Source: Kryptolebias marmoratus
Taxonomy: Eukaryota; Chordata; Actinopteri; Cyprinodontiformes; Rivulidae
NCBI RefSeq assembly: GCF_001649575.2
Contig: NC_051431.1
Location: 5,403,551 to 5,467,550 of the forward strand
DNA: 64,000 bases
Reading direction: 5' to 3'
Part shown: positions 1 to 31,691 of the stretch, piece by piece
Numbering within the stretch: the stretch's first letter is position 1
Layout: the number at the start of each line of letters is the position of its first letter
The notes under the pieces: generated by a model
Told to the model about the DNA's origin: nothing
Database searches by the model: none
Seen by the model: the letters and a program-made list of their open reading frames with translations, nothing else
Position numbers and translations under genes: made by a program

Positions 1-701
1 ATGTGTTCAGTATTCCCAAAATGTTATCAAAGATGATGCAAGTCTGTTCCTGTAGTTATTAGTATTTGGAAGACCTTTATTGATCTCTATCAGGTGGAGC
101 TTTTACATTTATTCATATAAAGAAATGGTCGGTCACTTAACTCTAAGACAAGTTTTCAGGTATGACATCCCCGATACGGTTCATTTGTGAACCTCCTTGT
201 TTGTTGGCTTACAAGTTTTATTACCTATAGGTGTTCAGAAGTATTTTTTTTAAAGTCGGTGGTGGGAGAGTTATTAAACTTGAGTAAATTTACATAAACA
301 TATAAAAAGTAGGAAGGTAGAAAATTTTTCTTTCATTTATCTTTACAAGTTAAGATAAAACAAATTAGTGAGGTCATTACAATGAGCAAAATATATAGAA
401 TTGGGTGACTTTATTAATCCTAAAGGACATTTTTATTGTTGCTGAAAATACAAAATTAATACATAATTCACAATGCATTTCATCCTGAATGGGTGCCCTC
501 TTCTGCCACATTCAGAGGTTTTCACCCATCAGTTGAGCTTTAGAAGTACAAAGAAAATGAAAAAAAAGACAAGTAAAGTTAAATCGTGCCACATCATTTA
601 ATAAAAAAAGCCTTTATATTAAATTGAGCACAAAAGAGATGTGCAACTATGAAGAGCGGACAAAGTAAATGATCAAATGATCCTACTGTTGCTCTCTCCA
701 G
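1..701 (+). other. bach1: bach1 intron (3' part)
   Basis: AT-rich non-coding sequence left of the bach1 terminal exon, ending in a good acceptor at 700-701. No open frame or RNA gene is visible. It is inferred to be the intron separating the basic-region exon, which is off-window, from the leucine-zipper exon. Confidence 0.6.
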
Positions 702-1049
702 AGAAGTGAGAAAGATCGGCTGCTTCAGGAGCAAAACGAGTTGCAAGAAAACCTGGAAGAGATGCAGCAGAACCTGTGTGGACTTTATAAGAGCGTCAAC
801 ATCGAGTGCAGTCCTGACCAGGACCGTGTGCAGCTTCTTGCCAAGCTCTCTTCGCCCAACCTTGTGGGAAAAAACGAAGAGTCGCAGATCGCCATAGAGA
901 TGGTGAGTTCCAGCTCAGAGTGTGCTCAAAGCGTGCAATCTTCAGACTCATTACAAACTGCTGATCTACCAGCCAGCACGGAGGACGCAGGTTGTCCTGT
1001 TCCTGCTCCGTCGCTCAGTGCTTGTTCCAACAGGACCAACAGCTTGTAA
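702..1049 (+). CDS. bach1: bach1, last coding exon (partial gene)
   Basis: Transcription repressor of the BTB-bZIP family (Bach1), which dimerises with small Maf proteins on antioxidant/Maf-response elements and is released by haem. Only the last exon is here. A pyrimidine-rich acceptor (ctctctccag) ends at 701 and the exon reads RSEKDRLLQEQNELQENLEE onward: the distal leucine zipper with heptad leucines. It is followed by a stretch resembling the vertebrate BACH1 region after the zipper (NLCGLYKSV, then DRVQLLAKLSSPN), then a Ser/Pro-rich tail and TAA at 1047-1049. The BTB domain, basic region and earlier exons lie left of the window. The conserved BACH C-terminal segment around FCQQMTDKC is not seen. 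The TAA lies inside a donor-like GTAAGT, so a further exon is possible. Identification rests on recalled family sequence plus grik1 synteny. Confidence 0.82.
   Translation, partial: RSEKDRLLQEQNELQENLEEMQQNLCGLYKSVNIECSPDQDRVQLLAKLSSPNLVGKNEESQIAIEMVSSSSECAQSVQSSDSLQTADLPASTEDAGCPVPAPSLSACSNRTNSL
898..903 (+). other. AATAAA-like string inside no transcript end; not used
   Basis: This entry records a negative check: no poly(A) signal was found inside the bach1 coding exon at this position. The candidate signal for bach1 is the AATAAA at 1898-1903, listed separately. Confidence 0.1.
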
Positions 1050-1897
1050 GTGCGTTCATATTTCAGGACTGCAGAGCAAACGGTTGACCATTGTTTTATA
1101 TTATTATTCTATTTTTTGGAAAGACTTGCTTTCCTGCGTATTTCTTTAAATCTTTTTCAATATGATGGCATTTTGAATTTACTCCTAAATGTCAACCATT
1201 TTGTTGCTGTGTTTCTTTTGCTGCGTAACTCTGACGTAAACATAAAATACAATATTTCAAATTTCTGAAGGTGCAGGCAATTTTTAGGCTTTTCCTAAAG
1301 GTTTTCAGTACAAGCTGGGGTTTTGGAATTCAGCTTAAGAGAAAAAAAATAGTAATTCTCAGGGAAAATAAGAACCTAAATGTGTTTTAAATCTTACATC
1401 TCACATGCATTCAAACAGCCATCATATGCACAGAGGACGTTTTCTTTTCAGTTGTCTTCACTAATAAATGTATTACGAGTCTTACTGAAACAATAATTTC
1501 AACCACAATGCTTTTGATTTGATTGAAAATGCACAAAACTAACCTTACAGTAAGAAATGTTTGTTGCTGCTGATGTAACTTTTTAAAAAGCATCATCTGA
1601 ACGCACATGTCGCAGTTTAAATGATTTCCTGTCAGCTTCCCTTATAATTTCAAGAATGGTTCTAGTGTGTGTGAAAATGTTACATGATAACGTAAGAAGT
1701 TGTGTTATTTGTCTTTAAATGTGCCTTATACTTCAGTATACGATCAGTTCAGAAAAATAGTTAACGTTTGATTTTTCCTCGTCCCAAGCACTGTTGCACA
1801 TTAACCCAGAGATAATGTTGAAGTCATTCTCATTCATTTAGGTCTGTCTGCATGTTGAGCATTTTTTTAATACAATGTTTTTATAATTAATGACTTA

Positions 1898-1903
1898 AAT
1901 AAA
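1898..1903 (+). terminator. bach1: candidate bach1 poly(A) signal
   Basis: AATAAA about 850 bases after the bach1 stop codon, in AT-rich sequence, on the coding strand. It is the first canonical hexamer I noticed downstream. It gives a plausible 3' UTR of about 0.85 kb, but no transcript evidence is available. Confidence 0.4.
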
Positions 1904-2600
1904 CATTTTATTACGATTAAGCTTTTCATTTTAACTCACAAGTGTTGGGAATTTGTCAGCCGTTTATCTCTGTGTATGTACATACGGTATATTTTCAGAT
2001 TTTGGCCAGTAGATGGAAGTACAGCTCTACCTCACCAGCTCGGCTAATTTTGACCGATTGAATACAGATCCGCAACAGCATGAACTTATAGGTTACTTTA
2101 GCTTTCTTTTAGAAATCAGAGTGCTGCCGGAGTTTTATCATTTATCATAGTTTTTAAAATCAATAACCCAAAACAGCTTGTAGAATTGCTTATTGTCAAA
2201 CTTCTTCTATCTGTCATTTTAAGACAAAACTGCCTGCTGGAAAAACAACAAAAAACCTTTTATGTAGGCAGTGCAGAAGACTGGAGTTAACCTAATATAA
2301 ATAAAGAACAAAGAGAAGCAAAGACAGCAAGTCAAGTCAACTGTTTTTTTTTTTTTGCAAATTTCATGCATAGTAACTCAAGACAGGAAATAAGAAAAGG
2401 TCAATTTTGTCAAATTGGCAATAGTTGAATTATCAGCATTTGTCCTAAATGTGTTATTCATTCATGAATTAAGTATTTTCCATTGAAAATGAACATTTCT
2501 TTTCATCATCAAATTCATTTTGATTTATACTTAATTCCGGGGAATGTTTTTAATGCTAATATTCGCTCACATATAAAAATATAAAACTGTGTTTGCAATG

Positions 2601-2610
2601 CCCCCCCCCC
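2601..2610. repeat. C10 homopolymer
   Basis: Ten C in the bach1-grik1 intergenic region. Confidence 0.95.
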
Positions 2611-3215
2611 AGTAAAAAACATTACTGAATCAGTTTTTCAGTTTTGTTACTAATAGCATCCCTTACCATTTTATTTTCTGTTGTTCATTTTTGTAAACAA
2701 ACAAAAAAAAGATTTAAATGCAAGATAAAAAAATGCCAGGGCATCATCAGTAAACGCTTCACCTCCTGTTTAAAGATTCTTTATTTAAAATATAGAGCCA
2801 GAAATCCGTCTAACTTGCACTTATTAGTGGTTGTTTTTTTGTTTTTTTTAATCTCCGTGGATCTTCATTCTTAAGCAGCACAAGATAAAGTTTTCTTAAA
2901 GTTATTGTGCTCAGACCCAACAAAGCAATAATGTGACTTGAAACTGGGCAGAATCTTATCAAACACCTACAGTCAACAGATAAGAAAAATCACTTTAAAA
3001 AGATGTTGTATTTTTGTAGTTTTGTCAAAAATGCTTTTGCCCCTGATATAATATATTATTTTGTTTTCTTTAAAGTGGAGTATCACTTGGGAACAATAAA
3101 AGAAAAGAAAACAATGGCATTGTTTCTTCATAAAAGAAAAGTCAAGGTTAAAGTGGTGATTATTAGAAACAACAGGATAACTTCAATTACAACATTCTGT
3201 CTTTGAAAAGTGGAT

Positions 3216-3231
3216 ACACACACACACACAC
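3216..3231. repeat. (AC)n microsatellite
   Basis: About eight CA/AC units in the bach1-grik1 intergenic region. Confidence 0.9.
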
Positions 3232-6110
3232 TCTCCGAGTCTGACACAAAGCTGAGACTTTAAACTAAACTGCATGAACTCTGAAGGATTACATAACAAC
3301 AGTACCACAAAATCATGTATGATCCTCCTGTGCTGCTTTGGCACACATCAGTAAAAACACCACTTTCTGTTAGTGAAGCACGACAAAAGCAGTATGAGTT
3401 ACACGAACTCAAAACTTCGGATGTGTTTCCACACACTGGTGTCTCCTGCACACAGTTTAGATCTTGGAGCATTGTAGTGCAATAGTAAGATTATCCTGTT
3501 TTTCAAGCTAAACGGGACGAGGGACTTGATTTGAGGCGGAAGCAGCTGTGCGTCATGGCAAGGTCAGAGGCCGATAATCCGCGGCCTCATTCATGCGAGA
3601 TTAAAAACCTGCTCTGAGTTCTGATTAAGAACGCAGGGTTAGAAGATTAAAGACCAGCAAACAAAATGAAAGCAGTTAAAGCTCAATCCTGGAATTCATC
3701 AGAATAGCAAAAACCTTAAACAGTCATAACGTGAGATTAATGCAAAGCCCGCTGTATCTGTCTTGATGAATCTTGTGTGTCAAAGCCTATAAATTTCCCT
3801 TTAGCCCAAAAATCTGGACAATCTTTTACTTTTACAGCATTGTTATATTCCAGCTGTCTTTCATTTTTGCTCATTCACTACATTTTTTTAATCATAGTGT
3901 TTCCTTAGTAAAAAAAAATGACTAAAATAGTTGCTTGAGTTGTGATATTTTTTGTTTCAATAAACCGTTTTTTAGTCTTTATAAAGTTTTTACATATTTT
4001 TGTTTAATGTAAAAGTCTTTGTCCTAATCCACTCCACTCTACTTTGGTGACAGTCGGAAAAGAAGGGGAGAAAATGTTTGTAAGTCTAGGACTTAAAGAC
4101 GTTGTACACAGCTTAACAAAAGTATAAATGATAATATGATGTTTACTCGTGAACAGCTGTTTAAATGGCACAGATAAAAATGTCTCATTTAAGCCGTGTC
4201 TAATTTAGCTCAGAATGTTTAAAAACCCCATCTAAAGTGAAATCTTTGCCGTGATCAGCAGATTATAGTCTGATGCAACAATAAGCTGTTAAATAAACTC
4301 TTAACAAAAGAAAATATATATAGAAATAGAAGTTGTGATAGTCTCTTTGTTCTAAACCCAAGAATAAAGAATTAAGGAGGTAATCAGACATGAGTATAAT
4401 ATGAACATTTTTCCAACGTGGGTCAGAATCCTAGAGAACGACACTTCTAATCAATCCCAGCAAAAAGGTCTCTGACCTGCTTGTAAAGTCCTAAGCTGCT
4501 GAACTCGTGCATCCTGACTGATTACAAACCAAAGTGACGATGAACTTCAGTTTCAGGTTAGTGCTGAGAAGGGGGCTGTGTCCCACTGACAGGATTATAT
4601 AAATGAGGGCCGTAATCTCTGAGAGAAATGAGAGAAAGTCGGGGACATGGTGACCCCAGTTAGCCAGAACCCTGATCTGTACCAGTCAGATTAACAGCTG
4701 CTTGAATGGAGACAAATTACACTCCTACGGGTTGAATTCTCCTCGTGTCTGTCTGAAGTCAAACTGCATCAGAGTAGGAATATTTTAACAAGTCGTAATC
4801 AAATTGTTTAAAATTTGCATCAAAATATTTACTTTTAAAATAATTTCAACAATATGACGGCCTTTTTGACCCCATCAAATTTAATATTAATCTTCACCTG
4901 CATGAATCTAAATTAAAACTAAAAGCAGGTGAGTAAACATATCCCATATGCAGATACAGCATATCTGTTACAGTTTGTATGTATTCAGATGTGGAACGTT
5001 TCAATCCTTAATGTGACACAAAACCAGCAAGGCTCAGTTTTAGCCGTCAGATTAGAGCAAGACAAAGCTCACTGTGTTTGCAGGATTTTCTAATCTGTCT
5101 GTCTGTTACGGCTGCTAATATTTTACATCAGCTATGTGCAATGTGTGCTGATAATCCACTACCTTCTGAGGATGTTATGTAAAAGGCTAAGCCTGCGTGA
5201 GGTGACTACGAGTCTGATCGGAATCTAAGAGTCAAGATGCAAGGAGCTTTTTCTGCATGTGCAGAATGAGTTGTTCGTTTGAAGTAAAAAGCAATGCAAG
5301 TAAGTAGTGTATGAAAAAATATAACCTTGCTAAATATAAAGCTAAATACATAAATGTTATGCTTTTAACAAAGTAGGTCATCAGAAGGAAAGATCTCTGG
5401 GCATTTCTCTAAAAAAGATCAACATTAAACCAAACAAAAGTCAAAGGTTTAATGTTGTATTCTCACATAATTTTAGTCATTCAGAAACATTTTCAACATA
5501 AAACGTTTGCAAGCACATTCATGAACTTCATATGGGACAAAAAAAAAAACAAACCCATTTCATAAATAAACTCTTGAGGGAACACTCACTCAAAAACAGT
5601 TTGGAAATAAATGGCAAAGAATACATCGCTGTCTGTGCAATGTTATACTGAAATGGAAAACCTGTCAAACCTTCAAAGTTATTGACGTTAATATGGCAAA
5701 CATGTCTACAAATGATACCATTTACCATTATTCACCCACAGTATAACGACATAACAATAAAACTTCTCTCATGCAACACATGTTAAGATGATTTTTGCAA
5801 TAAAGAAAAAAGAACTAAACAAAAAAACAGCAAGGCCAAAATGGTCAAGTATCACAACTGCAATCATTTGTCATCAGAAAAAAAAGGATTCTAATGTATT
5901 CTTCCAATCGAGACTAACATGTATGTGTGCTCTACAAAGAATCTACTACTACACAAAACTCGCTTTTAAAAACTTCAGTTTTGATTGTAACAATGCAGTT
6001 AAAAAGATCTAAGTTTAATCATCCTTCAGATTCTTACTGGCCCTCTGATTAGTGTAGTCCTGCAAAGATGACAACACAAACGTGTAGTAGGTGCGGCAAA
6101 GTCTTTGAAT

Positions 6111-6114
6111 TTTA

Positions 6115-6116
<2 letters not shown>
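6111..6116 (-). terminator. grik1: candidate grik1 poly(A) signal overlapping the stop codon
   Basis: On the minus strand the sequence is TATTAATAAAATT. The stop TAA (6117-6115) shares two bases with an AATAAA hexamer (6116-6111). If used, it would give a 3' UTR of only about 20-30 bases and a short-tailed receptor. Confidence 0.45.
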
Positions 6117-26334
<20,218 letters not shown>

Positions 26335-26720
26335 GGTCAGTCCTCCAAAGTCAAATCTAACATTGAGATTAAAGTTGTTTTTTTTTCCTCAGTGATTCAT
26401 GCTGATAACTTGCCAGTTCTTGTATCCTTAGCAAAAATAAATTGGAATCCGACCCACATCCATCTCTCACACATTGTGTTGAGGCAAACAACACAAAAAC
26501 AAACAAACAAAAATCCACTTGCAGTTGCCACTTATTGAAAGACCACCCGCTTTTCCATTCTAAGATCCTTTCAAAGTCAGTAATCTTTTGCTTCCCATAT
26601 TTATTCTCTTGACATCTTTCTTATCATTTTTTTCCCAGTGCAGACTTGAATAGTAAGCTGAAACTGAGGAGGAGGGCTGTGCGCTGCGCTCCTTCTGTCA
26701 ATTATGCAAGAATAGAGAAA
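26335..26720 (-). promoter_or_regulatory. grik1: probable grik1 5' UTR and promoter
   Basis: Sequence directly upstream of the grik1 start codon. A modest GC-richer patch at about 26660-26700 (gcgcagcgcacagccctcct in the gene sense) could be near the transcription start. No TATA box is clear. Inferred from position only; further untranslated exons could lie upstream. Confidence 0.3.
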
Positions 26721-28271
26721 CCCTTTCTGTTAACAACTTTCAAAATAAAAGTTGGGAAGCTGATAGTGAAACAAGTGAGACAAATATGGCATGTTAAAAC
26801 TAGAATAAATTAGATTTCTAACATGTTCTATGCACTTTTTTAATCAATCAAAATAACTAGAAAAATTACACATGTATGCCACAGTAAAAAAAAACTGTAG
26901 TTGCATGTGTATTTCTGTATAGTAAAATATATTTTTGCTAAATTTTAACTTGTTATTATGGGGGAAAATGTAATTTTAATGTGATTATACACCTATCTGA
27001 TGTGAACTTGTAATTTTTTTTAAATATAAGCAAGTAAATGACTAATAGGTTTTTGTTTTTTTTTTTACTTAAGGCTTAAATCATGTGAGAATTTCAAATA
27101 TAAGATCATCTTTTTGCATCCACTGCTGCTTAGGTCTCCTCTTGTATGAATGCTTTTATTATGAAGTCAAACATGCCTCGCTTCTGGTATCACTAGCTGT
27201 GCCTGTGGCTGATTTGACATGGCTGAACACCCCCACCAATACCACAACAACCCCATACAGCAGCTCAATTGAGGGCACAGCCAAGCTGCTGATCTCCAAA
27301 CATGGATACATCCTGAAGATTAACTTCAAATCTGCCAACATTCGACCTCGACAACGTCTTTGCTTAGCTACACCGAGGAATGATTAAATCTTTGCTCCAG
27401 TCCTGATGAAAATGCAAATTTAATCTACAAACTGGTTGGTGATGCTCCCTTGAAGATTAACTGTCTCAAACAGTTTATATGACACTGTGTTTGAGTTAAA
27501 TCATATTTATTTTAATTACTAAATTCCACTTTGTTTTATACCTTTAAAAAAACTGGTTTAAAATGGTAAGTTATGTTTGTCTGTTTTGATTCATCCAAGG
27601 TTTGATAAAGCAGACTGGTTTAGAAAGTTTTTTCAACAAATTACATTAAGAATCCTCAGTAAACCTTTGGAAAGAGTAAATATTTTAGCAAAAGATTCCC
27701 TTTCTGATGTAGCAGAAAAATCAGATTGGCAATAGGGCTCTAGTCTTTCCACTGTGTTAATATTCCTGTGTAATTTAAAGCCTAAAATGTTTTTAGCCAA
27801 TATATTTGCAATGTGAAGTTTACAATCATTGGAGGTTTTAGTTTTAACCCTAAAATGTATAAGATAATGAAATTAATTGGAAGGAACTATTCTTTTAAAA
27901 TCTGCAGTGTTAAGGGGAAAATAATAAACTATGTAGTGGCTTAAATCTTATATTCTAGGGCCATCTAGTGGTCAAAGGTGAATGTGTCACAAAACAGGCT
28001 TCCAGCTTGTAATACATGCATTAATAATATATATATATATATATATAAGGAAGTTACAACAGGGAAAAAGTAATCAAAATTCAACAAAATAACATTGGAT
28101 TTTTATTTATTGCTTGTTTGTTTATCTTGTTTTAGTTTTTTAACACGTAGTTTTTATTCAAACTCTTTAAGAATTTCTTCTTTTAAAAATTGATGGTTCT
28201 AAAGCAGAAAACAAAGCAAACAAAAGCCAAGGAAATAAATAGTACAGGCTTAAATTTACTCATTTAAGTGC
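26721..28271. other. intergenic, grik1 to claudin cluster
   Basis: Contains an island with higher GC at 27120-27385 that is open on both strands for 60-100 codons but resembles no family I know, a CTCF-like motif at 27957-27975 (gggccatctagtggtcaa) and a (TA)n run at 28027-28047. The rest is AT-rich with no visible feature. Confidence 0.55.
28027..28047. repeat. (TA)n microsatellite
   Basis: About ten TA units, between grik1 and the first claudin gene. Confidence 0.9.
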
Positions 28272-28277
28272 TTTATT
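28272..28277 (-). terminator. candidate poly(A) signal, first claudin gene
   Basis: AATAAA on the minus strand about 450 bases after the stop of the 368-aa claudin. Sequence match only. Confidence 0.4.
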
Positions 28278-28726
28278 ATTATTGAGAAACGTATACAAAT
28301 TAGAAAGCACTAATAACAAAATTATAATAAAAAGCAAGTGAAAAAGCAAAACAATGCTATACATATAAAGCCTTAATATGACATTTGGTGATAATTAAAC
28401 TGTTTATTAAGACGATTTTACGGTCACACATAACACATGAAAACAAAATTTAAAGAAAAGTGACTAAGTTCTGAACAGGTAATTTTCCATATTTCTGAGA
28501 AGCAAACCCATACCAGAGTTCCATGAAAACAACTTCATTTTAGTAATAACAGAAAATCTATTAAAACAAATCACAGTCCATATCATTTGCAAAATGCAAA
28601 TTCCAAAAACAATGAGAAAAGTTCATCTTAAACAGTAATTTCATTAGAAATTTTGTGGTGACAAAACAAGAGCACAGCACTTTATGTTTGTAATGTGTGA
28701 CCAGTTCCTAAAACTTTAAATTTTCT

Positions 28727-29833
28727 TTAAATGTACATTCCTCTGCTGCTCCCACTGTGAGACCCTGGATGCATTATTGATTCTTTATAAGTTACAAAAA
28801 GGGGAGGTTGTGGCATGGGATGAAAGCTTGATTGGTAGGATCCAGTGGCATTTCCAGTGTAAGTTGTAGAATATGGCGTGGTATTCTGAGTCATGTACAG
28901 TGAGTTGCTTGGAGTGTATATGGTTCTAGCATGGTTAGAGCTCCTTACTGAAGAATGGTGAGCAATGCCGTCATGATAGATCAAAGATGCATTTTCTGGA
29001 TGACCAGGGTTGTAAATAATAGACGGATTGATCGGTGTTCCGTTGTTTGTCAGTACATAAGGAACATTTTGCAGCGGCATTGCAAGTTGCTGTCCAACGA
29101 AGTTATGGTTCTGTGGAGGATTCTGGTGTCCAGTTGACTGGAGGCTGGGAACACTTGAGATGGGATGATAACTCGTCAGACCTGGTCTGTTGGGTTCTGG
29201 TCTGTTGGTTGCTGGTTTGTAATTGAGTAATTTAAGAGGGTGATAAACATCAAAAAAGCCTTTGTCTGAGGGCATGCGTCGGCAGACAAACAACAAAGCT
29301 GAGGCAAACAGGAAGGCACCAGTCACCCAACCAATGTAGAGAGCCTCTCCTAGCTCTCTCCTCTGGGCATCAATCAGCAGTGGATTGTAAAAATCTCTTA
29401 TGATGACATGACCAGTCCATGACACGGGTATAAAAACACAGATACAGGCCATAAACTGCATAGCTCCTGCAACCATAAGGATAACAGTTTTGGTCCATTT
29501 GTTACCCTGAAAGCAGGATGTGCATTTGAGTCCTGCTACAGCCACCAGGAGCCCCAAGCCTGACAAGGCCACAGAACAACACATCAGACCCCTGGCAGCC
29601 TGCAGGTCAGGAGGGAGGTACAACAGGGAGTCATACACCTTACACTGCATCCTGATATTGGCCTGTCTGAAGCAGTTCATCCATAAGCCCTCCCAGCGGG
29701 TCTCCATCACAATAATATTCTCTCCGATGAAAGCCGTCACTTTCCACATAGGCAGCCCAGTTGTAGCTGCGGCACCGATCAGCCCAATCAAGCCAACACA
29801 CACTGCAGCTATCTCAGAAGCCCCTTTAATCAT
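28727..29833 (-). CDS. claudin-8-like protein with very long C-terminal tail
   Basis: Single-exon tetraspan tight-junction protein of 368 aa, ATG at 29833-29831. Claudin signature intact: W30, GLW at 49-51, C54, C64. TM1 about 8-25, TM2 about 82-101, TM3 about 116-136, TM4 about 164-185. Residue 65 is Lys, the position that sets anion preference in claudin-17 and related claudins. The cytosolic tail is about 183 residues against the usual 25-60. It is rich in Asn, Pro, Ser, Thr and Tyr and ends RGMYI, a hydrophobic-ended variant of the usual YV PDZ ligand. It lies nearest grik1 in a same-strand array of four. The core matches claudin-8 (ANIRMQCKVYDSL, LQAARGLMC). Copy name (8.1, 8a and so on) is not decidable here. 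Confidence 0.95.
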   Translation of the reverse strand: MIKGASEIAAVCVGLIGLIGAAATTGLPMWKVTAFIGENIIVMETRWEGLWMNCFRQANIRMQCKVYDSLLYLPPDLQAARGLMCCSVALSGLGLLVAVAGLKCTSCFQGNKWTKTVILMVAGAMQFMACICVFIPVSWTGHVIIRDFYNPLLIDAQRRELGEALYIGWVTGAFLFASALLFVCRRMPSDKGFFDVYHPLKLLNYKPATNRPEPNRPGLTSYHPISSVPSLQSTGHQNPPQNHNFVGQQLAMPLQNVPYVLTNNGTPINPSIIYNPGHPENASLIYHDGIAHHSSVRSSNHARTIYTPSNSLYMTQNTTPYSTTYTGNATGSYQSSFHPMPQPPLFVTYKESIMHPGSHSGSSRGMYI

Positions 29834-31512
29834 TGTTCAATATCCAGGAGTTCTGTGACAAAGTTCCAAAATTATATTAGTTCACCTCCAGAAGGAAAAA
29901 GATATCCTTGATCTTTGGCAAAGTTAAAAAACTAGAGCTCTATCCGGTTGTGTGTCCAGTGCAATGAAGAGCTCCTCTCTGAGTTTGTTTGCTGTCAGAA
30001 GCGGTTTGTTATGGGAAATATTCTTTGCAATCACCTGGTTGGTGGGAAAGAGGATGTCTGCTTGTTTTGTGTTTATGGTTTGTCAGGGAATGGTGGTATT
30101 TCATTTGACATCAGATTCTTCATCAGTAAACACCAAAAGTAAGTCTAACCCATATCAAAAACTCAGAACTCCAGGTAGTCTTTTTCTTTTGTAATTTATA
30201 TATTTTTATTTTCTGTAATTATATGAGGTACGAAAGAAGGAAATTCATATATATATATATTGTAGAATTGCAAAGCTCCTACAGTTTCCTGTACTGTCCA
30301 CAGGGGAGCAGAGATGAGCTTTTAACTGATATGAGAGAGTTCACATTACAAAAAGTGCATTGCTTTTACAGAATAACACCAGCTGTATATGTTTTGTTGT
30401 GAAAAGGTAGTGATCTTTTTCTAATTCTGGTCGAGATATTTTACATATTTTTGTTTAAACAAGATAAAATTTAATCTTACACAACAATAAAGAAAATATT
30501 ACATCATGATATTTTTTCATAATGAAACAACAACAAAAAGCCACATGTACATAGAGTTTGTCCTTTTTGATTATATTGCATTTATTTTGAAAATGTTACA
30601 AGTGAAATCAGATGACCTATTATTTAAACTAATTTACTTCATTATATTTTCACAAAATATTATGTTGTTAAACATATGGACCAGAAATTAACACATAAAT
30701 TAAATATGGAGGTTGAAGTTTAACGCTTTGTGCGTTTCAATCCACAGCAATTTGCAAATCTGGATCACATGATCCAACTTTCAGTTTGTTCCTGGTGTTT
30801 TTGTGAGAACCAGACTTTCAGTCTAAGCTACCTTTGAGTCCACACCCATAGCAAGTGGTGTTTTCCGAGCAAAGCAATGTTATCTTTTTATCACATTCTT
30901 TCATTTTCATGACTTTTCAATAAAGCACTCCAGAACATAATGCCTAACTTAATCTATGATTCTCAAGTTAAACTTTAAACAGTTAACTGAAATGGTTAGA
31001 ATGAGCTTTAAATGCTGATATCTGAGTTAATGTAATACAATCAGTTTCAAATGTACGATCCTCAGCCAGCATGACACAAGTGCCCTTAGTTTTGTTTTGC
31101 GTCAAATAATGGGTTAACCTGATACAGTTGATGAAAAATAAGAGGAAAAATATGAAGACAACTACATGTATCATTGGAATATAAAGCTAAACAGTTGTTT
31201 TTTTTAAATAACATGAATGAGAAATTGAAATCTTTGTGAATCTCATGGATTCTAGGAACACATTTTAGCAAACAGTTAAAAACTAATGAACAACATTAAC
31301 CGTCTTTAGAATTACAGTAAACACTCTTGCCAGATTATTAAGAGGCTAAAAATGCAAGATAAATATGTGCAGCACACAAATTTACAATATTAATCATTCT
31401 TACATGTATAAAATATGATTAACATATATAATTAACTTTCTTCTTGTCACGAAAATATGTAGGGTTGTTTTCTGTTCACTGTTCAGCTTGTAATTATTAG
31501 GATGTCAAATTA
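29834..31512. other. intergenic between first and second claudin genes
   Basis: Contains a TATA-like aatataat in the gene sense at 29871-29879 close to the first claudin's start, a CTCF-like motif at 30294-30313 (ctgtccacaggggagcagag) and a short (TA)n at 30247-30260. No coding sequence recognised. Confidence 0.5.
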
Positions 31513-31518
31513 TTTATT
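31513..31518 (-). terminator. candidate poly(A) signal, second claudin gene
   Basis: AATAAA on the minus strand about 175 bases past the stop codon of the 261-aa claudin. Sequence match only. Confidence 0.4.
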
Positions 31519-31691
31519 TTAACAAAATATAAGTACTTCAGATGTATAAAAAGTGCAATTTGCTTTCACACTACACTTGTTAATTGGGAACATATCACTT
31601 GAAAAATAAACGTTGCAATATTGTGACAACTCAAATTGAAAATGTAAAACACATTTTCGCATAAGGACCATTACTAACTATTTTTAACCTT

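Larger units (their letters stand above)
1050..6110. other. bach1 3' UTR and bach1/grik1 convergent intergenic region
   Basis: About 5 kb between two convergent genes. It holds the probable bach1 3' UTR (to about 1.92 kb), a run of ten C at 2601-2610, an (AC)n tract near 3216-3231 and a slightly GC-richer patch at 3510-3600. I looked on the minus strand for an exon encoding the longer GluK1 C-terminal tails known in mammals and did not find one. The small open frames here lack family resemblance and plausible splice sites. Confidence 0.6.

Noticed and set aside
898..903. Poly(A) signal inside the bach1 coding exon
   Set aside because: The sequence at this position is coding (ATAGAGATGG region) with no AATAAA. 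The low-confidence feature entry at these coordinates records only this negative check and should be ignored as an annotation.
3506..3600. Small minus-strand frame (MTHSCFRLKSSP) as a possible grik1 tail exon
   Set aside because: It has no acceptor in a good context, no resemblance to known GluK1 tails and lies 2.6 kb past TM4. Kept as unexplained intergenic sequence.
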